Counted from the stretch's first letter, positions 1 to 8,464 are shown. The stretch: DNA of 20,389 nt from an uncultured Candidatus Saccharibacteria bacterium (GCA_948663575.1 CAPNAV010000017.1:1-20389), one strand, 5' to 3'. Notes: generated by a model not told the origin, from the letters alone. Numbers and translations: made by a program.

Positions 1-49
1 AGGCACGCCGCCAGCATTCATCCTGAGCCAGGATCAAACTCTCCATTAA
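1..49 (-). rRNA. rrs: 16S rRNA, 5' end only (partial)
   Basis: The reverse complement of positions 1-44 is the universally conserved start of bacterial 16S rRNA, including the classic 27F primer site (rc of 25-44) followed by GATGAATGCTGGCGGCG. Only the first ~49 nt are in the window; the rest lies beyond the left edge. The mature 5' end is placed near 49 by analogy with E. coli, about 8 nt before GAGTTTGATC. The wording of this stretch fits a CPR/Saccharibacteria-like 16S but is too short for firm taxonomy. Confidence 0.97.
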
Positions 50-52
50 AGT

Positions 53-68
53 GTTTCCCGAAGGAAAC
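53..68 (-). other. UUCG-loop hairpin just before the 16S 5' end
   Basis: On the minus strand GTTTCC-TTCG-GGAAAC forms a 6-bp stem closed by a C(UUCG)G tetraloop, a very stable loop. It sits about 4 nt upstream of the predicted mature 16S end, in the pre-rRNA leader, so it could guide folding or processing of the precursor. The structure is seen in the sequence; the role is inferred. Confidence 0.6.
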
Positions 69-196
69 TGAATCATTTGAAAACCTAAACATCTGAGAGA
101 AAAGAAATTTTATATTCTTTTCCGAAGATGTGCAAGGTTTTATGTTTTAGCTATGCCAAAACATAACAACTCAAATATAAAAGACTGACGATGATA

Positions 197-218
197 AAAT
201 TGAAATAAATTTCAATTT
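197..218 (-). other. AT-rich inverted repeat in the 16S leader
   Basis: AAATTGAAAT (197-206) and ATTTCAATTT (209-218) are a perfect 10-bp inverted repeat with a 2-nt centre. It lies about 100 nt into the ~260-nt pre-16S leader (about 50-310). It may be a leader hairpin or a processing element. I see no clear boxA or other antitermination signal nearby and no gene in this leader. Confidence 0.45.
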
Positions 219-316
219 ATAATTGCACAACTAAATTGTTAATCTTCTTTTTCTAAACCCAGAGAGTTTGGCTTTCGGTTTCCCTATTCTTACCCTCGCA
301 GCGCTTAGATATCCCC

Positions 317-386
317 ATTTTATCTCACGAAAATTAATAAGTCAAGGACTTTTTTCGACTTTTTTTAACTTTTTTCGACTTTTTTG
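317..386 (-). promoter_or_regulatory. rRNA operon promoter with phased UP-element A-tracts
   Basis: On the minus strand a near-consensus promoter is visible: -35 TTGACT (340-345), a 17-bp spacer, and -10 TAAAAT (317-322), giving a start near 310. Directly upstream are four runs of 6-7 A (T runs on the plus strand starting at 350, 360, 370 and 380), spaced exactly 10 bp apart. That arrangement gives intrinsic DNA bending and matches UP elements bound by the RNA polymerase alpha C-terminal domain at rRNA promoters. The tract ends about 45 bp from the stop of the DUF212 gene at 433. Confidence 0.88.
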
Positions 387-432
387 ACGATTTTAGCTAA
401 ATTTATCTATTTTTAGCGTCCTTTACGACCTT

Positions 433-975
433 TTACTTGTTTTCATACCTATCCGCCTGCTCACTGTACATCACGTTACCCCCCACTTTCTGATCGCCTT
501 GCGCTGGCATTTTTAGCGCCAACATCGCCATTCCCACCCCCACTACTGCACCAATAAGCGTCCCCACCACTACCTGCAACAATGTATGCCCCCGCACCAC
601 ATTCAATTCTGGCTTCCCGCTCTTTTTTAATAGCTTATTCAAAGCCTCACCCTGCTCTCCTACCGCATAGCGCACATGTGTCGCATCATATACAACAATC
701 ATCCACATCCCCACCGCCAAAACAAATATCCCCGACTCAAAGCCACATATACATCCCAGCGCCACCGTCAAAGCCGTAAAACTAGCCGCATGCGCTGACG
801 GCATTCCACCCGACTGAAACAAAAAATCCACTTTTTCCCAGAATTTCATCGTCTTCAATCGTTCACGATCAATAATCATTCCTCTGATCGCCTTCCACCC
901 CTGCGCAATCGCCCATGCTATTACAAAAGCCCCCAAAGCCCACATCGCTACACCTACTTTTACTGTCTCATTCAT
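433..975 (-). CDS. Divergent PAP2 family (DUF212/YuiD-like) membrane protein
   Basis: This 180-residue membrane protein belongs to the divergent PAP2/acid phosphatase-haloperoxidase-like family (DUF212). Diagnostic blocks are SGGMPSAH (55-62), YDATHVR (96-102) and GHT (129-131), which carry the family's conserved His and acidic residues. Hydrophobic segments lie at about 5-25, 63-78, 82-97 and 133-155. Members are thought to act on lipid-linked phosphates such as polyprenyl phosphates, but no substrate can be read here. The ATG at 975 is chosen over an upstream in-frame ATG at 1032 because GGAGG (982-986 on the plus strand) sits 6 nt before it. The longer form would add 19 polar residues and begin upstream of this Shine-Dalgarno. 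The gene has its own extended -10 promoter and lies upstream of the 16S promoter, same strand. Confidence 0.88.
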   Translation of the reverse strand: MNETVKVGVAMWALGAFVIAWAIAQGWKAIRGMIIDRERLKTMKFWEKVDFLFQSGGMPSAHAASFTALTVALGCICGFESGIFVLAVGMWMIVVYDATHVRYAVGEQGEALNKLLKKSGKPELNVVRGHTLLQVVVGTLIGAVVGVGMAMLALKMPAQGDQKVGGNVMYSEQADRYENK

Positions 976-1020
976 TAACGACCTCCATTGACCCAGTTTA
1001 CACCTGTAATATCTATCCTC

Positions 1021-1029
1021 ATTATAGCA
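1021..1029 (-). promoter_or_regulatory. Extended -10 promoter of the DUF212 gene
   Basis: The minus strand reads TGCTATAAT, a perfect TATAAT with the TGn extension. The -35 region (TGGTTT at 17-bp spacing) is poor, as is common for extended -10 promoters. The predicted start near 1014 gives a ~39-nt leader carrying the GGAGG site. Confidence 0.65.
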
Positions 1030-1079
1030 CAAAGCTTATGCTAAAACCATAAAACCCACCCATATCTTCACAAGATTAT

Positions 1080-2555
1080 TTACTTTTCATCATCCGCAAG
1101 GAACGCTTTCTTCACCAACCAAATCACCACCCCGAGACCACCGATTATCGCTAAAATAATCGCCCAGAAGAATTTATTCCATAATCCTTGCTCCACGCGT
1201 TCCTCTTTCTGTTCTATCCCTGATTTTGGAATTTCAATTTCCTCCAGACTACCAGATACTTTCTCCTGATTATTATCTAAGTCCCTTTTAGTCTCTAATT
1301 CTTGCACTACTTGCGATGGTACAGTTCCACTATTCGCTAGCATCCCAATATTATTATTCGTCACCCCGTTTGTCCCAGCTACTTCATCTTTCTTTTCCGC
1401 ATTTGGCGACTTACTTATATCGGACTCAACTTTCCCGTCCACCACATTATCATTCCCTCCTAACGCCCCATTAATTCCAGTGCTCGGTTTTTGATTACTT
1501 ATATTATCGTCTTTGTCATTATTGTCATTATTGTCATTATTGTCATTATTATCCTTATCTCCATCACTATTCCCATTATCATCACTATCGTTACCGTCAT
1601 TACCGTCATTACCGTCATTACCGTCATTACCGTCATTACCGTCATTACCGTCATTCTCATCATTCTCATCATTCTTATCATCACCATCTGTTGAATTGTC
1701 GCCCTGCAAAAGCTTCTCCATCCTCGCCTCCAACAATGACACATCCGTACTCGTTTCCTCCACTTTCCCAAGAGCCGTAATTTTTACTAACGCCCGAGCA
1801 AGCTCGTTTCGCACTTGTGTCACATCATACTCACTAATCTTTTGCCCTTGCTCTTTTAATAACTCTAAATTCTCTAATTTCTGTATCGTGACCTCAAGTT
1901 CCGCTCTCGCCAGTTCCGTCAGCTCATTATCCCAACTTAAGATATCTTCATCGATCTCATCTCCCCAGCCACCCGATAATCCAAAATCATACATTCCGTC
2001 CTTCTCTTTTGCATAACAAACCGTTCCCGTCTCGGCGTTAAACATCTTAGAATGTACACAAGCTCGATAGTCCAATTTTCCCCTCACCCAAACATCTTCC
2101 CCTCCAGCACCAGCTTTATCGACAAATTTTACGGCATAATATAATACATCTGGATAATTACTCATCAAACCTTTTATAAACGTCCCATCCGTCGCAAAAC
2201 CGGTTGCCGATATTGATTCATAATTACGATAAACACCACTACTCTTCCAAGATATACTTGCCTCCTCCCCTAAAGTCTTCGCTATTTCATCCGCCTCGGC
2301 CATTGTGACTTTTGTATAGTTAAAAGTTGCCACATACATTTCTTTTACGGTATAACCACTCATATAACCCGCCTCAAGATACACATCATAGCTACCTTTT
2401 ACTGGATTAATCGATACGAACTTCACCCTCTTATCATACACATTCGCCCTCATCTCCCCTACAATCTCGTTGGCCGCTACCGCTTGATTCGGTGGTATCA
2501 TTGAACCTACCGATGCCATAGTTAACGCTAATAATAAAACTGGAATTTTTTTCAT
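1080..2555 (-). CDS. Exported, C-terminally anchored surface protein with Asp/Asn-rich linker
   Basis: This 491-residue protein has a signal peptide (MKK, then a hydrophobic stretch to about 20, likely cleaved after AVA near 27). A unique domain follows at about 28-215 with two cysteines (C166, C180) that could form a disulfide. A helical segment spans about 216-283. A long Asn/Asp/Gly linker (about 289-352) is built of NDG and NDN triplets. A membrane helix (about 461-482) and a short KK tail end the protein. IPKSG at 442-446 resembles a sortase signal, but it lies 14 residues before the helix, so sorting by the sortase at 7379 is only possible. No known family is recognised; location on the cell surface is inferred. 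RBS GAGG precedes the ATG. Residues 26-88 are duplicated exactly, at DNA level, near 20 kb. Confidence 0.85.
   Translation of the reverse strand: MKKIPVLLLALTMASVGSMIPPNQAVAANEIVGEMRANVYDKRVKFVSINPVKGSYDVYLEAGYMSGYTVKEMYVATFNYTKVTMAEADEIAKTLGEEASISWKSSGVYRNYESISATGFATDGTFIKGLMSNYPDVLYYAVKFVDKAGAGGEDVWVRGKLDYRACVHSKMFNAETGTVCYAKEKDGMYDFGLSGGWGDEIDEDILSWDNELTELARAELEVTIQKLENLELLKEQGQKISEYDVTQVRNELARALVKITALGKVEETSTDVSLLEARMEKLLQGDNSTDGDDKNDENDENDGNDGNDGNDGNDGNDGNDGNDSDDNGNSDGDKDNNDNNDNNDNNDKDDNISNQKPSTGINGALGGNDNVVDGKVESDISKSPNAEKKDEVAGTNGVTNNNIGMLANSGTVPSQVVQELETKRDLDNNQEKVSGSLEEIEIPKSGIEQKEERVEQGLWNKFFWAIILAIIGGLGVVIWLVKKAFLADDEK
1515..1665 (-). repeat. 9-bp coding tandem repeats (NDG and NDN units)
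   Basis: Two short tandem arrays lie inside the surface-protein gene. On the plus strand CATTATTGT-type units run at about 1515-1552, and CATTACCGT units, about eight nearly perfect copies, run at about 1588-1665. Because the unit is 9 bp, gain or loss of copies changes linker length by three residues without shifting the frame. They also create long spurious ORFs in other frames. Confidence 0.9.
2290..2482 (-). repeat. 193-bp direct repeat, copy 1 (inside the surface-protein gene)
   Basis: Base-by-base comparison shows this interval is identical over 193 bp to 19947-20139, in the same orientation. It encodes residues 26-88 of the surface protein, from just before the mature N-terminus. The flanks differ immediately on both sides. 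Confidence 0.97.
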
Positions 2556-2587
2556 AAATCCTCGCTGTTATTTTTGATAATGCAGCG

Positions 2588-2617
2588 AGTGTAACAAAAT
2601 TTTTTCAAAAATAACAA
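2588..2617 (-). promoter_or_regulatory. Promoter of the surface-protein gene
   Basis: On the minus strand: -35 TTGTTA (2612-2617), an 18-bp spacer, and -10 TACACT (2588-2593) preceded by TGT, an extended -10. The start is near 2581, giving a ~25-nt leader with GAGG before the ATG. A TTTTACAAC half-site (2650-2658) lies about 35 bp upstream and matches the motif clustered after 15.9 kb. The TGTTACACT core also recurs at the comM promoter. Confidence 0.65.
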
Positions 2618-2711
2618 GCATAGCCGTTTATTCTTATCAAAATTCCCCGTTTTACAACAGTTTCACGCCATTTTACCCCTATAGTGTACAAAATTTTTAT
2701 TCATTATTCAT

Positions 2712-2760
2712 AAAAAACAGTGCACCGAATAATTTTATTACTCAGTGCACTTTTATTTTT
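2712..2760. terminator. Rho-independent terminator after gyrBA, probably bidirectional
   Basis: A 15-bp stem (2719-2733 with 2737-2751; AGTGCAC at the base, some G-U pairs) and a 3-nt loop are followed on the minus strand by a T-rich run (2712-2717). It lies 17 nt past the gyrA stop. T-rich sequence on the plus side (2752-2760) would allow it to work in both directions. Confidence 0.9.
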
Positions 2761-2768
2761 TATCTATT

Positions 2769-5285
2769 TTAGCTTAGTTCTTCTTGTTCCTCTGGTAACA
2801 CGATTCCTATCGATGCCACCGTATCACCATCATTTAGCCGCATAATCCTCACTCCTTGCGCCACACGCCCCAAAGTTGGAATTTCTTTGACTGCAATTCT
2901 AATAGCCTGACCTTTTGTTGACATCATGATTACTTCTTTTGCTTCCGGATCCAGTGTATGTACAGCCACGATCGAACCAGTTTTCTCAGTCACTGCTGCC
3001 ACCTTAATTCCCACTCCACCCCTAGCATGGGTTGGGAAGTTCTTCGCTAAAGTAGCTTTACCATAACCATTTGCCGATACTACAATTAATTTCTGATTCT
3101 CATCTTTAATTACGTCCATGCCAACAATCTCATCCTTCGGTCTCAATCTAATCCCACGCACCCCTCTTGCGCCTCGCCCCATTGCTCGCACATCTTTTTC
3201 ATTGAAACGCATAGCCTGTCCAGCCGATGTTGAAATCACCACATCATGATCCCCAGTCGTCTCCTGAATCCACTTCAACTCATCGCCAGCATCCAACTTG
3301 ATTGTAATCAAACCATTTGCCCTAATATTCAGGTATTCTTTCACTGATGTCTTCTTGATAGTCCCCTTCTTGGTCGCCATGAACAGGAACCCATCCACAT
3401 TTCCGCCTTGTTTAATAATCGCTGTCACCTTTTCATCTGGATGCATATTTAATAAGTTCACGGCCGCCGTACCCTTCGCCACCATTGACGCCTGAGGCAC
3501 CTCGTAGGCTTTCATTCGGAAAATACGCCCTTGATTTGTAAAGAAGAGTAAATAATCATGCGAATTAGCTGTCACAATCTGGGAAATCACATCCTCTTCT
3601 TTAGTTGTCATTCCCTTGCGGCCTTTTCCGCCCCTGTTCTGCCGTTTAAAGTCATCCTGCAACACGCGTTTCATGTAATTTTCAGTTGTCAACAAAATCA
3701 CACTCTCCTCATCCGGAATCAGCTCTTCCTCTGAGAATTTTCCTACTTCGTGATTAACGATCTTACTTTTACGCTCGTCACCATATTTCTCTTTCAGAGC
3801 AATCAATTCTTCCTTCACGACTCGGAGAATTTCGCTTTCACTAGCCAAAATCTTCTCATATTCAGCAATCTGCGCCAAAAGCGCTTTCAACTCTTCTTCG
3901 ATTTTGTCTCGCTCGAGTCCTTGCAACCTTCTTAGCTGCATCGCCAAGATAGCCGCCGCTTGAATCTCGCTCAAGCCAAATCGCTCCATCAAACGCTTAT
4001 CAGCATCATCATAACTTTCACGAATCGTCTTAATAACTTCGTCAATATTATCAAGCGCAATCTTCAAACCTTCGAGAATATGCGCACGCTCTTTCGCTTT
4101 TCTAAGGTCATACTCCGTTCTTCGACGAATCACTTTTCGTCTATGTTTTACAAACTCCGCCAAAATCTCTTTCAAACCTAGGATACGCGGCTGTTTTCCG
4201 TCAACCAGCGCCAGCATATTATAATGGAACGTAGTTTGTAACCCCGTCATACGATATAGCTGGTTCAAAATCTTCTTTGGAAACGCGTCCTTTTTCAGCT
4301 CAACCACCACCCGAATCTTTCCGCGCGCCGACTCATCCCTAGCGTCCGCAATATGATCGAGTTTCTTATTTAAGACTAGTTCTCTAACCTTTTCAATAAA
4401 GCCTTCTTTACTCATTCCATAAGGAACTTCGGTAATAACAATCTGATATCGTCCATTCTTTTTCTCTTCAATATTCGCTACCGCCCGAATCGTCACCGAC
4501 CCCTTACCTGTCGCATAGGCTTGTTTCATTGGCGTTCCACCATAAACCTCCGCCCCAGTCGGAAAATCTGGTCCTTTCACGTATTTCATCAAACCATCTA
4601 GCCCAATCTCCGGCTCATCAATCAATGCCACGGTTGCATCAACCACTTCCGAAAGATTATGTGGCGGAATATTTGTTGCCATACCCACAGCAATACCCAT
4701 CTGACCATTCAAAAGGATGTTTGGCAATGCTGCTGGCAACACTACTGGCTCCTGCTCGCTACCATCAAAGTTATCACGAAAATCAACCGTCTCCTTCTCG
4801 ATATCCGTCAACAACTCCGCCCCCACCTTATCCATACGCGCCTCCGTATACCTCGAAGCAGCTGGATCATCGCCATCCATTGAGCCAAAGTTACCCTGCC
4901 CCTCCACCAAGGTATAGCGCATCTTCCATGGCTGCGCCAAGTTTACCATCGCGTCATAAATCGAAGAATCACCATGCGGATGATATTTACCCATTACTTC
5001 GCCTACGATACGCGCCGATTTCACCGTCGCATGAGGCGCCTTCCAGCCATTTTTATTCATAGCATACAGAATTCGCCTATTCACCGGCTTCAGACCATCG
5101 CGCACATCTGGAAGTGCACGATCAATAATTACCGACATGGAATAACGCAAGAAGTAATCTTCCATCGTTCCTTCAACGGCCCGATTTTCAATCCCCGCTA
5201 CGCCACTCTCATCCTCGACATTTTCTAAAGTCTCTGGAGGTATTTTATTCTCAAGCGACTTATTTTTCTCATCATTCTCATCCAT
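2769..5285 (-). CDS. gyrA: DNA gyrase subunit A
   Basis: This 838-residue protein is the breakage-reunion subunit that, with GyrB, introduces negative supercoils. The winged-helix and tower core opens with RALPDVRDGLKPVNRRILYAM. The catalytic tyrosine is Y146 in AASRYTEAR (Y122 in E. coli). The quinolone-determining positions equal to E. coli S83 and D87 are S107 and D111, the drug-sensitive state. A GyrA box, QNRGGKG (549-555; canonical QRRGGKG), followed by the six-bladed beta-pinwheel, identifies gyrase rather than topoisomerase IV. The N-terminus carries a ~35-residue acidic extension compared with E. coli. A strong RBS, AAAGGAGGT, sits 5 nt before the ATG in the 16-nt gap after gyrB, so the two are co-transcribed. 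A strong terminator follows. Confidence 0.98.
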   Translation of the reverse strand: MDENDEKNKSLENKIPPETLENVEDESGVAGIENRAVEGTMEDYFLRYSMSVIIDRALPDVRDGLKPVNRRILYAMNKNGWKAPHATVKSARIVGEVMGKYHPHGDSSIYDAMVNLAQPWKMRYTLVEGQGNFGSMDGDDPAASRYTEARMDKVGAELLTDIEKETVDFRDNFDGSEQEPVVLPAALPNILLNGQMGIAVGMATNIPPHNLSEVVDATVALIDEPEIGLDGLMKYVKGPDFPTGAEVYGGTPMKQAYATGKGSVTIRAVANIEEKKNGRYQIVITEVPYGMSKEGFIEKVRELVLNKKLDHIADARDESARGKIRVVVELKKDAFPKKILNQLYRMTGLQTTFHYNMLALVDGKQPRILGLKEILAEFVKHRRKVIRRRTEYDLRKAKERAHILEGLKIALDNIDEVIKTIRESYDDADKRLMERFGLSEIQAAAILAMQLRRLQGLERDKIEEELKALLAQIAEYEKILASESEILRVVKEELIALKEKYGDERKSKIVNHEVGKFSEEELIPDEESVILLTTENYMKRVLQDDFKRQNRGGKGRKGMTTKEEDVISQIVTANSHDYLLFFTNQGRIFRMKAYEVPQASMVAKGTAAVNLLNMHPDEKVTAIIKQGGNVDGFLFMATKKGTIKKTSVKEYLNIRANGLITIKLDAGDELKWIQETTGDHDVVISTSAGQAMRFNEKDVRAMGRGARGVRGIRLRPKDEIVGMDVIKDENQKLIVVSANGYGKATLAKNFPTHARGGVGIKVAAVTEKTGSIVAVHTLDPEAKEVIMMSTKGQAIRIAVKEIPTLGRVAQGVRIMRLNDGDTVASIGIVLPEEQEELS

Positions 5286-5301
5286 TTTCTACCTCCTTTC
5301 C

Positions 5302-7302
5302 CTAGAAATCCAAATCATCAAGATTAACTTTCTCTGCATTCATTTGAATGAAATTCTTTCTCATATCAACTTGATCGCCCATTAGCTTCGTGAACACTGC
5401 ATCACATTTTTCCGCATCATCGATATGCACCTGCACTAGTACGCGATTTTCTGGATCCATCGTCGTTTCCCAAAGCTGTTTCGCATCCATTTCACCAAGA
5501 CCTTTAAACCGGTTCTGCGCCGTGTATCCAGCCTGTTTAAATCTTTCCTGATTTGGATCAATCTTTGTACCAGCGGCTTTTCGTTCCTCAATCTTCTCAG
5601 TCAACTTCTTCTCTAACGCCACCTCATCATATAAATAATCGATTTTCCTATTCGCCCCAGTCCCCTTTGTCAGACCAAAAAGCGGAGGCTTCGCAAGATA
5701 CACATGCCCTGCTTTAATCACCTCTGGCATATAACGGAAAAAGAATGTCATCAAAAGCGTCGCGATATGGAGACCGTCCACATCAGCATCCGTCATGAAG
5801 ATAATCTTATGATATCTCAACCCATTCAGATCAAACTGCTCACCAATCCCCACACCAAGCCCTTTAATCAAACTCACTAACTCCTGATTCGCCAGCATCT
5901 TATCCAACCTTGCTCGTTCTGTATTCAACACTTTACCTCTAAGTGGCAAAATCGCCTGGATTTTCGGATTTCTCCCCTCTTTTGCCGAACCAGCCGCTGA
6001 GTTACCCTCTACGATAAATAATTCACATTCTGTCCGATCTCTGCTCGAACAATCCGCCAGCTTGCTTGGCAAATTCAACCCCTCAAAAGCCCCTTTACGA
6101 ATCACGTTATCACGCGCCGCCCGTGCCGCCTTACGCGCCCGTGCTGCCAATGTCGCCTTATTGATAATTTTCTTCGCTACTCCGGGATTCTCTTCCAAAT
6201 AGTACCCAAAGTACTCAGTCATAATCTTATCGACGTAACCTCGCACTTCCGGATTCCCTAGTTTATTCTTAGTTTGCCCCTCAAACTGCGCATCTGGCAA
6301 CTTCACCAAAATCACCGCCGTCAAACCTTCCTTAATGTCATCACCCGTCAAATTCGGCTCTTTTTCCTTGAGTAAACCATTTTTGCGCGCATAATCATTA
6401 ATCACCCTTGTCATTGCCGTCCTGAACCCCACCACATGCATACCCCCTTCTGGCGTCAATACATTGTTTGCAAACGGTTTAATCGTCTCTGTATAGGTAT
6501 CATTATATTGCAATGCCACCTCTACCATCACGTCCTCAGTCTGCTTCTCAACATAGAAGATATCATCCGAGACTACTTCCTTCCCCTCATTCAGCCTTCG
6601 TACATAGCTCCGAATGCCACCCTCGAAGTAAAATGCCTCTCGTTTACCGCTCCGCTCATCCTTGACCGTAATCAATACGCCCTTCGTTAAATAAGCTTGA
6701 TGTCGCGCATAATTCGATACCCAATCATAATCAAAAGTCGTCGTTTCCTTAAAAATATTTGAATCCGGATAAAACGTAATCGATGTTCCAGTTCCCTGCG
6801 CACCATCCGACACCACGAGCCCATCTTTCCAAGTTTTTCCCGTGTCAAACTCAATATGATGCGTCTTACCATTTTTCCTCACCTCGGCAACCATATGCGT
6901 ACTTAGCGCATTCACCACGCTCGAACCCACACCATGCAAACCAGAGGATACCTTATATCCTCCACCACCAAATTTACCACCTGCATTCAAGACCGTCAGC
7001 ACGGTTTCTAAAGCTGATTTACCAGTTTTCGGGTGAATATCTACTGGGATACCACGTCCATTATCGTCCACGCGAATCCCACCATCCGCCAAAATCGTAA
7101 TATCAACCTTATTCGCAAACCCCGCAATCGCCTCATCTATTGAGTTATCGGCAATCTCCTTCACCAGATGATGCAGACCATCAAAACCAGTCGACCCAAT
7201 ATACATCCCCGGCCGAATTCGTACATGCTCCAAACCATCCAAAACCTGGATTTGAGAGCTATCATAACTATTTTGCCCACCTTTTGTTTGTTTTTCGGCC
7301 AT
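5302..7302 (-). CDS. gyrB: DNA gyrase subunit B
   Basis: This 666-residue protein is the ATPase subunit of gyrase. The GHKL ATP-binding fold shows E49 and N53 (general base and Mg ligand; E42 and N46 in E. coli), DDNGRGIP (79-86) and the lid GLHGVGSSVVNALS (121-134). The transducer domain follows. The TOPRIM domain has E432 and the DxDxD metal site D505/D507/D509, and the C-terminus holds QNRFKGLGEM. It has the short GyrB architecture without the Gram-negative insert. An oddity is N434 in VEGNSAAGSAK, where most GyrB proteins have Asp (E. coli D426). RBS GAGG lies 8 nt upstream of the ATG, and a strong promoter is close by. Confidence 0.98.
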   Translation of the reverse strand: MAEKQTKGGQNSYDSSQIQVLDGLEHVRIRPGMYIGSTGFDGLHHLVKEIADNSIDEAIAGFANKVDITILADGGIRVDDNGRGIPVDIHPKTGKSALETVLTVLNAGGKFGGGGYKVSSGLHGVGSSVVNALSTHMVAEVRKNGKTHHIEFDTGKTWKDGLVVSDGAQGTGTSITFYPDSNIFKETTTFDYDWVSNYARHQAYLTKGVLITVKDERSGKREAFYFEGGIRSYVRRLNEGKEVVSDDIFYVEKQTEDVMVEVALQYNDTYTETIKPFANNVLTPEGGMHVVGFRTAMTRVINDYARKNGLLKEKEPNLTGDDIKEGLTAVILVKLPDAQFEGQTKNKLGNPEVRGYVDKIMTEYFGYYLEENPGVAKKIINKATLAARARKAARAARDNVIRKGAFEGLNLPSKLADCSSRDRTECELFIVEGNSAAGSAKEGRNPKIQAILPLRGKVLNTERARLDKMLANQELVSLIKGLGVGIGEQFDLNGLRYHKIIFMTDADVDGLHIATLLMTFFFRYMPEVIKAGHVYLAKPPLFGLTKGTGANRKIDYLYDEVALEKKLTEKIEERKAAGTKIDPNQERFKQAGYTAQNRFKGLGEMDAKQLWETTMDPENRVLVQVHIDDAEKCDAVFTKLMGDQVDMRKNFIQMNAEKVNLDDLDF

Positions 7303-7331
7303 TCAGATACCTCAGCTTAAATTACCTCTAT

Positions 7332-7360
7332 ATTGTACCTCACTCCACCCCCAAAATCAA
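7332..7360 (-). promoter_or_regulatory. gyrBA promoter
   Basis: On the minus strand: -35 TTGATT (7355-7360), exactly 17 bp, then -10 TACAAT (7332-7337), placing the start near 7325 with a ~23-nt leader. The -35 begins 19 bp after the sortase stop codon, and I see no terminator between, so sortase transcripts may also read into gyrB. Confidence 0.85.
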
Positions 7361-7378
7361 GAGTAACCTTAACTTTTC

Positions 7379-8326
7379 TTAATTCTTTAATACCGCTCGC
7401 ACAAACAACCTTTGCGAATACGTTTGGCTGGCTCTAATCCACTCCCCCGTACAAGTAATAATCGTCAAGCCACCCTTCCCCACCTCTGGTGGAGTAAAAG
7501 CCGTCTCCATATACTTGTCTGAATCAGCCCCGAGATTTTTATATACTTTTTCCACGACTACATAAGTATATTTACGTCCATCCCCCATCTCAATTATAAT
7601 TTCCCCGCCCACGGCTAATTTCGGTAAATTCTTAAATATCCCCACCCCAAGATCACCCCCATGTGCGTTCAATACTGACGTCCCATTTGTCCCTGGCAAA
7701 GCAGACTTATAGTACCATCCAATCAGCCCCGGATCCTTTGGTGATTCCATCTGATTCGTACTCGTCACTCCAAGCTCAATAATCGGCACACCATTCACTC
7801 CAATCGCAGGGATATACATATATCTTGGCTTATTTGCTGCTACCTTATAATTAGCATAATTATTTATCTGTAATTCACTATCAACTGTCGATTTTACCTT
7901 TTTACTATCCTTCCCCAGAGTAAAAGAAATAACATCCACTTCATCAGCCTTAATCGACGAACTCACTTCGTTCCCCAGATTCTCGTCTTTAGGAACTTCC
8001 TTGTTATTCTCATTTAACGCTATTACCCCAATCGCACTCAAGATAATCAACAAAATCACCCCCACCCCAATAATCAACCCCCATTTCCCCGGTTTTTTTC
8101 GCTTCTGAGCCCCTTTGATGGTCGGTATTGATTTTACGACCGTTTTCTTAGAATTTTTAGCTCTTGCTGGTCTTTTTGAGCCCTTTCCAGCACTAACCTT
8201 CCGAACAGAGCTATTCGTCGCTCGAGTCCTACTAGCATGAACCTTAGCGTTTTTACCTACTTTGCCAGAATTCTTGGCTCCACTAGGTTTTCCAGTTCTA
8301 TTTATACCTTTTTTCTTTGTTGCCAT
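7379..8326 (-). CDS. Sortase, class E/F-like, with long basic N-terminus
   Basis: This 315-residue transpeptidase would cleave sorting signals on exported proteins and attach them to the envelope. The catalytic triad is visible: H222 in LNAHGGD, C292 in TIITCTGEW (the TLxTC motif) and R306 in SQRLFVR. One membrane helix (83-103) anchors it with the catalytic domain outside. The first ~80 residues are Lys/Arg/Ser-rich and cytoplasmic, much longer and more basic than usual, which could bind nucleic acid, membrane or ribosomes (inference). The RBS is weak (AAGGA close to the ATG). It has its own promoter. Assignment to class E/F rather than class A or B rests on the overall size and motifs, and is less certain than the family itself. 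Confidence 0.93.
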   Translation of the reverse strand: MATKKKGINRTGKPSGAKNSGKVGKNAKVHASRTRATNSSVRKVSAGKGSKRPARAKNSKKTVVKSIPTIKGAQKRKKPGKWGLIIGVGVILLIILSAIGVIALNENNKEVPKDENLGNEVSSSIKADEVDVISFTLGKDSKKVKSTVDSELQINNYANYKVAANKPRYMYIPAIGVNGVPIIELGVTSTNQMESPKDPGLIGWYYKSALPGTNGTSVLNAHGGDLGVGIFKNLPKLAVGGEIIIEMGDGRKYTYVVVEKVYKNLGADSDKYMETAFTPPEVGKGGLTIITCTGEWIRASQTYSQRLFVRAVLKN

Positions 8327-8355
8327 TTTCCTTTTCCATCATTCTACTTTTGTTC

Positions 8356-8383
8356 ATCATATCACTTTTGAAATAGTTATCAA
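8356..8383 (-). promoter_or_regulatory. Sortase gene promoter
   Basis: On the minus strand: -35 TTGATA (8378-8383), a 16-bp spacer, and -10 TATGAT (8356-8361) with a TGA extension. The start near 8349 gives a short leader of about 23 nt. Confidence 0.75.
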
Positions 8384-8464
8384 AGTAATTCTTAATATCT
8401 TTGTCGATTTCTCATTTTCTATCCTTTTTCAAAAATATGTTTATTTTTATGTCTATTTTTATTC

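Noticed and set aside
976..1032. N-terminal extension of the DUF212 protein from the ATG at 1032
   Set aside because: The internal ATG at 975 has GGAGG at proper spacing, and family homology starts there; the extended -10 at 1021-1026 overlaps the upstream ATG.
1491..2016. Long ORFs overlapping the surface-protein gene
   Set aside because: They arise from the 9-bp repeats read in other frames and have repetitive, implausible products.
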